Source: Ovis canadensis (taxonomy: Eukaryota > Chordata > Mammalia > Artiodactyla > Bovidae). Taken from it: a stretch of DNA of 64,000 bases. The translations under genes and the position numbers were made by a program. The number at the start of each line of letters is the position of its first letter. Position 1 is the stretch's first letter. A model generated the notes under the pieces. The model was not told the origin of the DNA. It saw nothing but the letters and a program-made list of their open reading frames with translations, and did not search any database. Positions 22,080 through 33,905 of this stretch are shown piece after piece. Location of the stretch: NCBI RefSeq assembly GCF_042477335.2, contig NC_091255.1:36744501-36808500 (forward strand), given 5' to 3'.

Positions 22080-23040
22080 ACCACAAAATGAAGAATAAAT
22101 GTTTTAATTAAATGCATACAAACAGAGTATTCCAACTCCATGAATTGTTAATTTTAGCGTTCATACAGCATTTCACACATTTGAAAGTAATCTGTGGATT
22201 TGATTTCCTCATTTCTCAAGAATTTCCAATTATGCACAGAGTTTGGGAAGAAAATCAAAGCAAATCACGAATTAAATGAGTTATTCATAGACCAAAATTT
22301 CAAAAGTGTATTTACAAAAATCCTCTCACTACCCACCCCCCCCCGCCCAAATTATATTTAGTGTTGATGCAAATTACACTTTGTGTCGATGGAGTGCATT
22401 TTTAATCTCTTTGCAGTGGCGGGGGTTTAGGGCTGAGTCATGTACCCAGCAAGGCTGGATTGCCTACAGATGGCCCAGGTGGGTTGTCACTAGTAGGATC
22501 GTGCAAGGCAGGTGGCCCCCCTGACCCCAGCCATCTTTGCACGGAATGATTCTGTTATTCCGTGTTGGCAGTCTACTGAGCCTGAGGGTGACATGCCCCT
22601 TCAGAGGCACTTTCAAGGGCCTCTTACAGGGAAAGCATAATGCAGAACCCCGGTGGTGTTCATCTCTGTGACTGGTCATGGGCCAGCTCTGACCTTGGTG
22701 CCTGGCCCCAAACCTCAGCCTGCTGTGGGACTTGTCCTGGACATTGCAAATGACTCCCTGCTGTGTTCTGATGTCTGATTTCTCAACACTGGTGTTTCTG
22801 AGACGTGAACTCCCAGTGGTCCAGACTAACAGCTCTGCTGGGCAGCAGCAGAAACCGTCCCTTTCCTCCTGACCTTGATGTTCTAGGAGTGGCGGCTCTC
22901 TCCATCAGGAAGCTGACCGGTGCTGCCTCTCTGCGGGAACTTCTGCCAGTCACTATGTCATCACCTTGGGAAAATCTGATGAGCAGGAAGAAGCTTCCTG
23001 TGCTCTGATCCAAGTTATTCCAACTATTCCATTATTCTCC
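22080..23040. other. Unique-looking spacer, no gene recognised
   Basis: One of the few kilobase-long stretches of the CCDC42-MFSD6L spacer without a young repeat. It contains a short poly-C tract (22333-22346). No splice-flanked open frame, RNA gene or known repeat was recognised on either strand. Confidence 0.4.
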
Positions 23041-23184
23041 TTGCCTGAGACTCCAGCTCTGACACATTTTTTTTTTACCTCAAATAAGAATTTCAATACT
23101 GTCATATGCCTGTCTTTTTTTTTTTAATACTTTTTTGATGTGAACCATTTTTAAAGTCTTTATTAAATTCGTTCCAATACTGCT

Positions 23185-23312
23185 TCTGTTTTATGCTTTG
23201 GTTTTTCTGGCCGCAAGGCATGTGGGATCTTAGCTTCCCGAACAGCAACCGAACTTGCAACCCCTGCATTGAAAGGCAGTCTTAACCACTGGGCCACCAG
23301 GGAAGTCCTCAC
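23185..23312 (-). mobile_element. CHR-type SINE, short form
   Basis: Minus-strand head GGACTTCCCTGGTGGCCCAG at 23308; end GCCTTGCGGCCAGAAAAACC. Confidence 0.88.
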
Positions 23313-24163
23313 ACTTCTGTCTTTAAGCATGAAACCTGATTTCTGTGAAGATGAAATATTGCCCTTGAGTACATATATATGCAGGAAAAGCATAAAGAAC
23401 TACTGAGAATGATAAACAGTGAACAGGGTAATGCCGACTACCTCTGGTGATGGTGGAGACAAGGTTACTATATATTGGTCATGAGTAATGTTTTAGATTG
23501 GGCATTGGGGACACAAGACTTCATTATATTATTCTGCATAGTATGTTGGTAAGTCAGAAATGTTTAATAAGAAATTAGAAAGAAAAGATGGCATCTGCTC
23601 CCATGGTAGGTTAATCTCATTTGTCATCCTCAGCACTTGCTGATTTCTTCTCCGAGCCTCTTTCCAATCAGTGGTTTTTCTCTTTCTCTTGTGACATCTC
23701 TTTCTCTGCCAACAATCTCTTCTCGTTCCTTGAAACTTGATTGACATTCCACCCTCTAACCTGACATTCATTTTTGTTAATAACTCTCTCTCTTGTTGGG
23801 TGTCCCCCCCCAAAATGTCTCTTTATCTCCTTGGAAACTGAGTGGTCTTAAAATATCTCAATGTCTCTTACCTGCCACCTCTGCATGTACCACATGGAAT
23901 CAGAATTTTAGAGCGAGGACAACCTAAGATCATCTACTCCAAACTTCTCATTACAGAGAAGAAAAGAATGGAGACTTGGAGATTAAGCTTCATCTTCAGC
24001 AATACCAAATGAAGCTGACCTCAGGTTTGCATGAGATTGCACCCAAGGGGCTAATCTTTGGTCCTGTCCTGAGATGCTGCAGTGGTGGGAGGGAAGTCGA
24101 TGGACACCTGAACCGAACACAAAAACTAATAAGAAAACCCTAGGAAAACTGAAAGAGGTTGGA

Positions 24164-24187
24164 TCTCTCTCTCTCTCTCTCTCTCTA
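24164..24187. repeat. (CT)n microsatellite
   Basis: About twelve CT units directly before the Bov-tA at 24198. Confidence 0.9.
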
Positions 24188-24197
24188 ATCATAGTCT

Positions 24198-24403
24198 GGA
24201 TTTCCCTGGTGGCTCAGTGGTAAAGAATCTGTCTGCCAGTGCAGAAGACATGGGTTTGATCCCTGGGTTGGGAAGATCCCCAGGAGAAGGAAATGGCAAC
24301 CCACTCCAGTATTCTGCCTGAGAAATCCCATGGACAGAGGAGCCTGGTGGGCAAAAGTCCATGGAGTCACAGGGTACCACACGACTGAGCGATTAAACAA
24401 CAA
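24198..24403 (+). mobile_element. Bov-tA SINE
   Basis: GATTTCCCTGGTGGCTCAGT head and CACGACTGAGCGATTAAACA end; full length. Confidence 0.92.
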
Positions 24404-24966
24404 CGGTAGTCTAGAGCAGAAGAGAGCCAGATACCATGAAACAGGGCTTGGACCATGCCATTTCTCTCCTTCACATTGCTCTGGGGAAAAATCACTGTGC
24501 GCTCTACCTTCCCGGCATGGCAAGAAAACAGCATGAGCCCATGTCAATGTAATGCTAGCCTGGAATAGCGAGGCAGCACTGGAGCATATACAGGGGCATC
24601 CAGGCTAGACACACTTGAACGTTCCCTCTCCCAGCAGATGGGGAATTCCCAGAGGGAGGCAGCCCCTAGAAAAGAAAGTGTCTGGGGGAGGAGGTTCTGG
24701 AAGATTCACTGAGAAAGAGTATTGCCTGGTCGGGAGAGGGAAAGTGGAGTGGTTGCTTTCAGACAGACTCTCTGACTGCCCAAGGACACACTGCCAGCCA
24801 AGGTCATTGGTGGTTCCAAGGACACATGAGTTCAGGAGGGAGAAATACTGAGAGGTCTGAGGAGGGTAACTGTTACAAAAGAAAGCGAACGGACAGAAGA
24901 ATCTGTATCAAAGGAGACAGAACTAATGGATCAAAGGAATAAGCATCTTAAATAAATATAACAAAT

Positions 24967-25252
24967 GGGGCTTCCCTGGTGGCTCAATGGTAAAGAATCC
25001 ACCTGCCAGTGCAGGAGACATGGGTTCGATCCCTGGGCTAGGAAGCTCCCACATGCTGTGGGGCAACTCAGCCCGTGTGCCACAGCTACGGTAGCCAGCA
25101 TGCCCTCAAGCCCGTGCTCCGCAACGAGAGAAGCCACCGCAAGGAGAAGCCCGCACACTGCAGCTAGAGAGTAGCCCGTGGCTAGGGACAAGCCCACGCA
25201 GTGACAAAGACCCAGGACAGCCAAAAGTAAATAAGTAAATGAAGTCATTTTA
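24967..25252 (+). mobile_element. CHR-type SINE, long form
   Basis: GGGGCTTCCCTGGTGGCTCA head, GGGTTCGATCCCTGGGCTAG, long body and AAATAAGTAAATGAAG tail. A well-preserved copy. Confidence 0.92.
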
Positions 25253-25616
25253 AAATAAGTAAATATAACTAACATTCTCAGAGAGAGGAGGGAAGACACT
25301 GGAAACACGAAGCTAGAGGCCAGCATAACAGACGAACGAATTCTAACAATACACTGCATTTGAAAACTGAGTGAAACCCTCGATGGATGCACCGAAGAGC
25401 GGGTGGATGCAGACAAAGGACAACTAGCAGGTGGAAGACCCCCTTGCAGCAGCTCTCTCAGAAGGCACCAGACAGAGATTAACCATGAGAGCGAATACAC
25501 AGAGGACTGAGGTCAGAAAAGCAGAAGAGCTAAAGGAGTAACGAGCACTGCTTAAGAAGGAGAAAATGGGAAGGGATGAAATATTTGAAGAAAAATGACC
25601 AAGAAGTCCAGAGGAG

Positions 25617-26036
25617 GGACTTCCCTGGCAGTCCGGTGATTAAGACTCCATCCTCCCAACGTAGGGGACCTGGGTTCAATCCCTGGTTCAGTTCAGTTCA
25701 ATTCAGTTGCTCAGTCATGTCTGACTCTTTGCGACCCCATGGACTGCAGCACGCCAGGCTTCCCTGTCCTTCAAACTCCCGGAGCTTGCTTCAACTCGTG
25801 TCCATCGAGTCGGTGATGCCATTCAACCATCTCATCCTCTGTCGTCCCCTTCTCCTCCTGCCCTCAATCTTTCCCAGCATCAGGGTCTTTTCTAGTGAGT
25901 CAGTTCTTCGCATTAGGTGGCCAAAATATTGGAGTTTGAATATTCCATTGAATATTCAGGACTGATTTCCTGAATCCCTGGCTGGGGAACTAAAATCCCA
26001 CATACTGCATAAATGTCCAGAAGAGACCTCAGATTG
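25617..26036 (+). mobile_element. CHR-type SINE interrupted by BovB
   Basis: The head (GGGACTTCCCTGGCAGTCCG) runs to AATCCCTGG at 25677-25685. The body resumes with AATCCCTGGCTGGGGAACTA at about 25974. The inserted BovB piece explains the gap. Confidence 0.85.
25686..25970 (-). mobile_element. BovB 3'-terminal fragment nested in a SINE
   Basis: Antisense BovB: begins with TTCAGTTCAGTTCAATTCAG (complement of the tail) and reads inward to TTGGCCACC-type RT end. Flanked by AATCCCTGG direct repeats, a likely target-site duplication. Confidence 0.9.
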
Positions 26037-26089
26037 AAAAAAATCTCATCTCTAAGAGGGAAAAGCAACAACAACAACAAAACACCCAC

Positions 26090-26343
26090 ACCTAGACACA
26101 GTACAATGAAACATTCTTTTCCTCAATTTGGGAAGATTTTATGGATAACCAACAAGGACCTAGTGTAGAGCACAGGGGACTCTGCTCAATGTTATGTGGC
26201 AGTCTGGATGGAACGGGGCTTTGGGGGAGAATGGATACTTGTATACGTATAGCTGAGTCCTTTTGCTGTTCACTTGAAGCTATCACAACATTGTTAACCG
26301 GCTATACCCCAATACAAAATAAAAAGTAAAAAAAAAAAAAAAA
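26090..26343 (+). mobile_element. L1 3'-end with poly(A) tail
   Basis: AGCACAGGGGACTCTGCTCA, TTGCTGTTCACTTGAAGCTA and an ATAAAAAGTAAAAAAA tail; typical ruminant L1 terminus. Confidence 0.85.
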
Positions 26344-26507
26344 ACTCTTTTAAACTTTGGGAAGAGTTTGGCCGTAATTTTTTAAAGTATTCTTTATTTT
26401 GCTCTTCTCCTCTGGGGCTTCTTTTCCGTGTATGCTGGTATGCTCAGTGATGCCCTATAGATCTCTGAGGCTTTATTCATTTTAATTCGCTCCTTTCTTT
26501 GGATCAG

Positions 26508-26716
26508 GGCTTCCCCGGGGGCTCAGCAGTAAAGAATCTGCAATGCAGGAGCCGCAAGGAGATGCAGGTTCGATCCCTGGGTCAGGAAGATCCCCTGGAG
26601 AAGGGAAAGACTACCCACCCCAGTATTCCTGCCTGGGAAATCTCATGGACAGAGGAGCCTGGTGGGCCACAGTCCATGAGGTCACAGAGTCAGACATGAC
26701 TGAGCAGCTCACACAC
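26508..26716 (+). mobile_element. Bov-tA SINE
   Basis: GGGCTTCCCCGGGGGCTCAG head, GTCACAGAGTCAGACATGAC end. Confidence 0.92.
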
Positions 26717-27367
26717 ACATATTCTCTGAAGTGTGTAGCCCTTGAGTTCTTTTACCCACTTATCCCCATCTCCCGCCTTTTTAACTTCTTATTTCAAAGT
26801 CCGGTTTCCTAGGCTTCAGTCCTGGGTTCAGTATAATTTAGTGGTAAGTCACTAAACTCTAAAGATTTCCTAAATGCCTCGCTTATACATCTTCTACCCT
26901 CTGACGAGGACAGTCTATGTCTGAAGACACACATTCAAACTTTACTAAACAGACTTAGCTTTCACTTCCTGAGGACACGAGGCTGGAAGGTCAGTCAGAG
27001 GCGAGTGTCTGCAGCCTTCTCCCAAAGGTCTTTCCTAACCATGTACATGTGCGCAGCCTTCTAGATCCCTAGGGACATGGTGGAGCTTTGCAAAGTTCCC
27101 TGTGGTTTTCTAGTTCTCCAGGGCTTACTTTAAAACGGTTGTTGTTGTTGGCCAGGCTATTGTTTGTTCCAACCGAAATCACAACCCTAGGCAGCTAAGA
27201 AATGACTAGCAGATCACTGTTGTTTTGGGTGATGACCTAGAAATACCACTCCCAGTGCCCCCACTCCACGCTACGAGCTGTGAGTTACATCAAATCGCGG
27301 TAACACCTTGGGAATGGAGATCTTTCAGGTAGCTTCTAATTTGGACAAAATACTAACTGTGTTCTGG

Positions 27368-27580
27368 GGCTTCCCAGGCGGCGGTTGCGGTAAAGAACCC
27401 GCCTGCCAATGCAGGAGACATGAGACCCGGGTTCAATCCCTGGGTCTGGAAGATTCCCTGGAGGAGGGCATGGCAACCCACTCCAGTATTCTTGGCTGGA
27501 GAAGCCCATGGAGCCTGACGGGCTACAGTCCACAGGGTCGCGAAGAGTCAGACACGACTGAAGTGACTTAGCACCTAGCA
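27368..27580 (+). mobile_element. Bov-tA SINE
   Basis: GGGCTTCCCAGGCGGCGGTT head and GTCGCGAAGAGTCAGACACG end. CpG-rich, hence probably young. Confidence 0.93.
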
Positions 27581-28207
27581 GGCACGCACTGACTGTGCTC
27601 TAGGAATGTGGCTTTAACAGAGCTCCAGAAGAAATCAGTTTTCTTCACCAACTTTGAGACTGTTAACATTTCAAGGCTACTGGGCCATCAAGGTGAGGAG
27701 GGAGAGAGGACAGGAATAGCCCCAATTTAAAAGGCCACAGACACCACTGTCTTGTTGAGGTTCAGGAGTTTCTCTTGGATAGATAATTTTCAGTTCAGTC
27801 AGTGGTGTTGGTACATTCCTAAAGTTCTAAAATGGTTGGTTTTAGTTGTATTGTCAGTATTTTTGATGTTTTTGTGGGAGAGTGGTTCACCAAGAACCAC
27901 ATTTCACTATTCCAGAAGTTGATCTCCCTAGAAAGCATTAAAAAAAAAAGTGCCTCAGGAATATGGGAAATGAATTGAATCGAGGAAGACGCAATGAGAT
28001 ATGCAAGTAATATAAATAAGTTATTATATATATTAAATAAATAAATAAACCAGCTAATTCAGAAATAAAGCTGTACACTGGAAATGTGGCTGGGGAAGGG
28101 GCATGAGGAACCAACAGAGGGAGGAAACACTGGAGAGAGCTGAAATTATGCTAGATAACTTGTCCTTTTTAAGGAAACTCATAGATTTGTTAAGAAGTTG
28201 ACAGGGA

Positions 28208-28436
28208 GAATTCCCTGGTGGTGCAGTGGATAAGAATCCACCTGCTGATGCGGGGGATACCGGTTTGATCCCTGGTCCTGGAAGATTCCACATGCTATGG
28301 AGTAACTAAGCCACAGCCTGTGCTCCACAACAAGAGAAGCCAGCTGCAACGAGAAGTCAGCTCCCTGCAACTAGAGAAAGCTCAAGCAAAGCAACAAAGA
28401 CCCAGCTCAGCAATAAATAAATAAAACGTTAAAAAG
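28208..28436 (+). mobile_element. CHR-type SINE, long form, internally shortened
   Basis: GAATTCCCTGGTGGTGCAGT head, CCGGTTTGATCCCTGGTCCT, and an AATAAATAAATAAAACG tail; part of the long body is missing. Confidence 0.88.
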
Positions 28437-28952
28437 AAGTTGACCGGGGCAAGAATAAACATAAGTAAGGATCATAATAAGCTAGGGTTAACCATGAGAA
28501 GCATATAAATGAGATGCATTATTTTCTACAGAATAATTTGATTTTGCCAATGGAAAGTAGAAAACCCAAACTTTCTCACTGAAGAAAGGGCATTGTGAAC
28601 CATTCCAAAGATGGAAAGGAGTAGAAAGAAAATACAGTAAACAGAAAAACACAAAATGAGACAGTAGATGGAAGCCCTAACACAACATTAATAAATATAA
28701 ATGAGGATAAATTAAATTCACAAATCAAAATACAGAGACTCTCTGACTGACTCTAAAATCAACATGTAATAATATTTTTTTAAAATAAGAGACTGTTAAA
28801 GCAAAATTGGAAAAAAAGTTTTGGCACATAAGAATTCCACAGTAGCAATTTAAATATTAGAAGAAAAAAATGAATTTAAGGTAAAAATTAACAAAGGAAA
28901 AATAGAGATACTATATGCTGATAAGGAAAATAATAAATTAAGGAGAAACAAC

Positions 28953-29073
28953 AGGGAATTCCCTGGTGGCCTAGTGGTTAGGATTCTGGGCTTTCACTGC
29001 TGTGATCCGGGCTCAGGTCCTGGTCGGGGAACTGAGGTCCCACAAGCTGTGCAGCATGACCGGAAAAAGAAGA
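28953..29073 (+). mobile_element. CHR-type SINE, short form
   Basis: GGGAATTCCCTGGTGGCCTA head, GGTCCTGGTCGGGGAACTGA, end GGAAAAAGAAGAAGAAAT. Confidence 0.9.
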
Positions 29074-29179
29074 AGAAATAACATCATAAACATATACACA
29101 CCCAGCAGTGTGCCCTCACAATACATAAAGCACAAAACAACTAAAATGGGGAAAATGGGGAGGGGAAAAATAGGAGCCG

Positions 29180-29368
29180 GGAATTAAGACATGCAAACTA
29201 TTCTGTATAAAGGAAGCTACAGGGATATAATGCACAACACGTGCAATATAGCCAATACTGTATAATCACTACAAATGGAGTCTCACCTTAAAAATGTGAA
29301 TCGCTATATACGTTACACATCCAACACTTATATATTAATACATCAACTATACTTAAATAAGTAAATGA
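29180..29368 (+). mobile_element. L1 3'-end fragment
   Basis: ATGCACAACACGTGCAATAT, ACATCCAACACTTATATATT and CATCAACTATACTTAAATAA tail. Confidence 0.7.
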
Positions 29369-29369
29369 A

Positions 29370-30060
29370 ATGAAAAAATGAGGGAAATGAATGTATCAAC
29401 AGTTACATTTGGAGCTGGTATCACAACTCTTTCAGAATAGGATACATCAAGCAGATCAAAGATAAGCAAGACAGAATATTTGACTAACACAGTTAATAAT
29501 CTTAAACTAAAATATATGTACACACATAACTCTTTATACTGACCCAACAAAGAAAATCTCCACAAATTACAAAGAATGACACTGGTTATATTTTCCAACC
29601 ATAATGAAATAGTTAGGATTGAATAAAAGGAAATCTTAAAAATCTCATATTCCTAGGAAAAAATTAAAATTACTCTTGGGCTAAAGAGGAAATGACAAGG
29701 GAAATTATGAAATACTTAAAACTGAATTACAATGCTAAGGTTTGTGCTGAATTACAGTGTCCAAATTTGTACTAAAGCAGCACATAAGGGAAATTAAAAC
29801 CTTGACTATGTTTATTGGAAAGCAAGAAACACTGGGAATAAAAGGTGTTAGTGTGTAACTCGAGAAGTTAAAGGGGAAAAAAAAAAAAGACAGCAACATA
29901 GTGAACCCACAGAAAGAAGGAGGAAGGCAATAAAAATAATGGGAGAAATGAAAAGAGAGCAAAACAGTGGACAAAATTAACAAAAGCAAACACATGTCCT
30001 TAAGAAACATTAAATACAAACTTCAGAAAAGAGTAACTAAGCAAAAAAGCACTGTGTTCA
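29370..30060 (+). repeat. Degraded L1-derived, A-rich sequence
   Basis: A-rich on the plus strand with L1 ORF2-like pieces (GACAAAATTAACAAAAGCAA). No open frame; the boundaries are uncertain. Confidence 0.4.
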
Positions 30061-30109
30061 GCTGAGTGTGGGAAGTTTTTGCCCATGCTGTTACCTTAAG
30101 GCTGCAAGT

Positions 30110-30968
30110 TGGTGCTTCTCCTGTGGAGAACAGTATGGAGGTTCATTGAAAAACTAAAAGTAAAGCTGCTATAAGTTCCAGCAATCTTACTCCTGGACAT
30201 ATATCCACAGAATACCATAATTCAAAAAAATACATGCCCCCTTAATGTTCACAGCACGACTATTTACAGTAGCCAAGACATGGAAGCAACCTAAATGTCT
30301 ATCAAAAGATGAAAGGATAAAGAGGTTGTGGTGTATATATATATACAATGGAATATTGCTCAGCCATAAAAAGAATGAAATAATGCCATTTGCAGCCACA
30401 TGGAAGGACCTAGAGATTATCATATACTAAATCAGATGGAGAAAGATACGTATTATATAACTTATATGTAGAATCCTTAAAAAATGATACAAATGAGCTT
30501 TTTACAAATCAAACTCACAGCCTTGGTAAACAAATTTATGGTTACCAAAGGAAACAGTGGTGGGGAGAGGGGCATAAATTAGGAGGTTGGGATTAACATA
30601 TATACACTGCTATATATATGGGGCTTCCCTGGTGGTTCAGATGGTAAAGAATCTGCCTGCAACACAGGAGACCTGGATTTGGTCCCTGGGTCAGGAAGAT
30701 CCCCTGGAGAAGGGAATGGCAACCCACTTCAGTATTCTTGCCTGGGAAATCCCATGGACAGAGGAGCCTGGCGGGCTACAGTCCACGGGGTCACAGAGTC
30801 AGACATGACTGAGCAACTGAGCATACACACAATAACCTATATGGGAAAAGAATCTGAAAAAAAAAGATGTGTACATACAACTGAATCACTTTGCTATACA
30901 CCTGAAACTAACAACATCATAAATCAGCTATACTGCAATTTTAAACAAAAAATTTTAAAAAAGAAGAG
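30110..30968 (+). mobile_element. L1 ORF2-end and 3' UTR, split by Bov-tA
   Basis: ACAGCACGACTATTTACAGT and TCAGCCATAAAAAGAATGAA mark the ORF2 end; after the SINE it continues to CACCTGAAACTAACAACATC and an A-rich end. Confidence 0.85.
30619..30832 (+). mobile_element. Bov-tA SINE inside L1
   Basis: GGGGCTTCCCTGGTGGTTCA head, GTCACAGAGTCAGACATGAC end. It separates two consecutive parts of the L1 3' UTR, so it is the younger insertion. Confidence 0.93.
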
Positions 30969-31279
30969 AAAAAAATGACACCAGATAAAACACTGGTGAA
31001 AGGATATTGTGGAAATATGAACTGAGAGCTCCAAATGCTCCGATTTAACCTTGGCTAAAATTGTAGTTGGAATGAAGGTCATAGACCACAGCTTGAAAGT
31101 CTCAGGAGGAATTCACTTTTGAAAATGCAAGGTATGATTCTTGATCCTGGCTCACAGCCTGGAGATGAGCATCACCAGCTTGTGAGTTCCCCGAAATCCT
31201 TCCATTTCCCAAACATTTAAAATTCCTCGCAGGGTGGAGAACAACCCTCAGGTCCCTACAATTGCTTAGGCCTTGCCAA

Positions 31280-31400
31280 GTCTTTTTTTTGGCCCCTTCA
31301 TGAGCATCCGCAACTTCCCCTATCAGGTAATCAAACCCCCAGCCCCTGAAGTGAAAGCACAAGGCCTTAACCACTGGACCAGCAGAGCAATTCCCTTGCT
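31280..31400 (-). mobile_element. CHR-type SINE, short form
   Basis: Minus-strand head GGGAATTGCTCTGCTGGTCC near 31396, and a T-run (A tail) at 31284-31291. Confidence 0.75.
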
Positions 31401-31607
31401 AAGTCTTTTAGTAGCTGGAGAGCAAAGGAGCAGCTGCTTTGCTGAAGGAAGGAGGCAGCAGCCCTCCTATCCCAGGGCAACCTCAAGCTCTCTTAGTGCG
31501 ACAGGAGCAGAATTGAGAACCTACTGTTCATCTCAGAAACCTCAACTCCCAGAGCCAAACTCAAGAGGAGACAGAGTCGTCCTCCTTTAGATCTGCTTCT
31601 TTCACTT

Positions 31608-32690
31608 AAAAAAAAAACTGTGGTAAAACATAAAATTGACCACCTTAAACTTGTGTAAGTGTACAGTTCAGGAGAAATAAATCCATTCAATTAGTTGTGC
31701 AACCAACCTCCACCCTCCTTCATCTTGGAAAAATAAAACACTATGCCCATGAGACGACACTTCCCGTTCCCCCTGGACCCTAGCCCTGGTAACAACCGTC
31801 TACTTTCTGTCTGTAAGATTCTGACCGTGGGAAGGACCTCATGTTGTCACCAAGCCAGGTTCATCTGCCCAACGTACAGTGAGCCTGGGATGCTGAGGTT
31901 TGCTGCAGAGAAAGGGTCTATTCAAGAGGCAGACAAGCCAGGAGATGGGAGAACTTACCTCAGATCCACCTCCTGGAAGGCCAGGGCCTTGGGGTATTTA
32001 CAGGATGAAGAAGCAGGGTGGTCTGAGTCACGGGGAGTGTGGGGAAAGGCGATTGGAAATGAGAAAAAGGTGAGGCAGTTGTTCTGTGCAGGTGCCGGTA
32101 CAGCTACGTCAGGCTTCCCCACCGGACCTATATTCAGAAAAAGGCAGCATTTTTTGTTTCCTCCAACAGCGCACAAGGGTGTCAGTTTCTCCACATGTTT
32201 GTCAACGCTTGCTATTGTCTGGGGTTTTTTTGTTTTTGCTTTTTTTTTTTTTTAAATAGCAGCCATCCTAATGCGTGTGAAGTGGCGGCTCACCATGGTT
32301 TCAGTTTGCACTTCCCTAACGGCTGCTGGAGATGGAGAAGAGGGCGACAGGGGATGAGATGGGTGGATGGCAACACAGATGCAATGGACATGAACCTGGG
32401 CAAACTCTGGGAGACAGTGAGGGACACAGAGGCCTGGCGTGCTGCCGTCCATGGGGTTTCGAAGAGTTGGACACGACTGGGCGACTGAACAACTACAAAA
32501 CGGTTATTGAAATAGAGCATCTTTTCATGTGTTTGTTAGCCATTTGTATACACTCTAAGGCAAAATGTCTGTTAGAGTCCTTTGCCTATGTTTCTAATCA
32601 GGTTGCTTGATTTTGTTACATTCTAGTTCTTTTTATATTCTGGATACGAACCCTTGGATCTTCAAGTGGGCCATGCAGCCGCTTGCCCTG
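31608..32690 (-). mobile_element. Old L1, antisense, interrupted
   Basis: GTGGTAAAACATAAAATTGA, GTGCAACCAACCTCCACCCT, CAGCCATCCTAATGCGTGTG and TCCTTTGCCTATGTTTCTAA are successive antisense L1 segments. A stretch at 31850-32100 does not resemble L1, and a BovB tail interrupts it at 32330-32503. Confidence 0.65.
32330..32503 (+). mobile_element. BovB 3'-terminal fragment
   Basis: GGAGATGGAGAAGAGGGCGA to GAGTTGGACACGACTGGGCG and GACTGAAC; inserted into the antisense L1. Confidence 0.85.
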
Positions 32691-33044
32691 TTTCTGTCAC
32701 ACTTAACATGACTGTCACCCACCCTGATCAAGACTGAAGCAACAGAAGGGTAGCCTGTCTCAGGAAGAGATAACCGAGGGGCTGCTCTGGGCTGGCAGCG
32801 CTGCTGGTACCTGTGTTTCTTACCCCGTCTCCTGCAGGTGTCCTGTCTCTCACTCAGAGGCAGCTCAGCATCAGTGACAGCATCAGTGGCACCTGATGCT
32901 CGGGGTTTTTTTAATCTGTCTTTCCAGCTCCAGGAGCTACAGGGTCCTCAGGAAGCCGGCCTCACCCTGAACTGGAGCTTTGGGAAGAGCTGGGACTGGG
33001 TTTGCCCAAGGAAGCCAGTTGGGTCATTTCCCCGTGTGTTTGGT

Positions 33045-33056
33045 GCCCCCTGGTGG
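33045..33056 (-). promoter_or_regulatory. CTCF-like core, 12 of 12
   Basis: The minus strand reads CCACCAGGGGGC, a complete match to CCASYAGRKGGC, flanked by TTCC and ACCA. It lies in unique-looking sequence between CCDC42 and MFSD6L, outside the recognised SINEs. Confidence 0.55.
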
Positions 33057-33294
33057 AATACTTCTGAACTGTGAGCTGACCCACTTCCCCTCACTTCCAG
33101 TCTTGGTTTGAGTCAGCAGCCCTCCGCTTATGGCCCTCAGCCTACCCCTCTTGCACATACTCCATGTGGAGCTAGAAAATGGCCTCTCTGGCCTGAGAGG
33201 ATGCCCTCGCCCCTCGCACAGGGCAGAGGTGACACAGCAGTCCGGGACTGCAGCCTATGATGGTTGACATGCGCAAAGCTGGAATTTAGATGAC

Positions 33295-33745
33295 ATTAGT
33301 ATAGACAAGGCTATGGTCTTTCCAATAGTCATGTACAGATGTGAGAGCTGGACCATAAAGAAGGCAGAGGGCCAAGAACTGATGCTTTCAAACTGTGGTG
33401 CTGGAGAAGACTCTTGAGAGTCCCTTGGACAGCAAGGAGGATCAAACCAGTCAGTTGTAAAGGAAATTAACCCTGAACACTCATTGGAAGGACTGATGCT
33501 GAAGCTGAAGCTCCAATACTTTGACTACCTGGCACGAAGCACCAACTCAGTGGAAAAAACCCTGATGCTGGGAAGGATTGAGGATAGGAGGCTATGGAGA
33601 TGACAGAGGATGAGATGGTTGGATGGCATCAATGGACATGAACTTGGGCAAACTCTGGGAGATGGTGAGGGACAGGGAAGCCTGGCGTGCTGGGTTGCAA
33701 ACAGTTGGACATGACTTTGAACAAAGTCATGAACAAACTGAACAA
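33295..33745 (+). mobile_element. BovB 3' fragment, about 450 bases
   Basis: ATGGTCTTTCCAATAGTCAT through GAGAGCTGGACCATAAAGAA and CTGATGCTGGGAAGGATTGA to GTTGGACATGAC. Decayed, several indels. Its end has turned into a short palindrome and tandem repeat. Confidence 0.88.
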
Positions 33746-33905
33746 ACCAAGGATGGTTTGACTGAACAAACCAAGGATGAAGTTTCCTGCACTGAAGGTA
33801 CCTGCTTGGGCCTCCCCATTCCATCTTAGACGCCCCCGAACCCCTGCCCTGGATCCCCTACCCACAGGCATGCAATTCTAGCCCCCAGAGACTGCCTTTG
33901 GGTTC

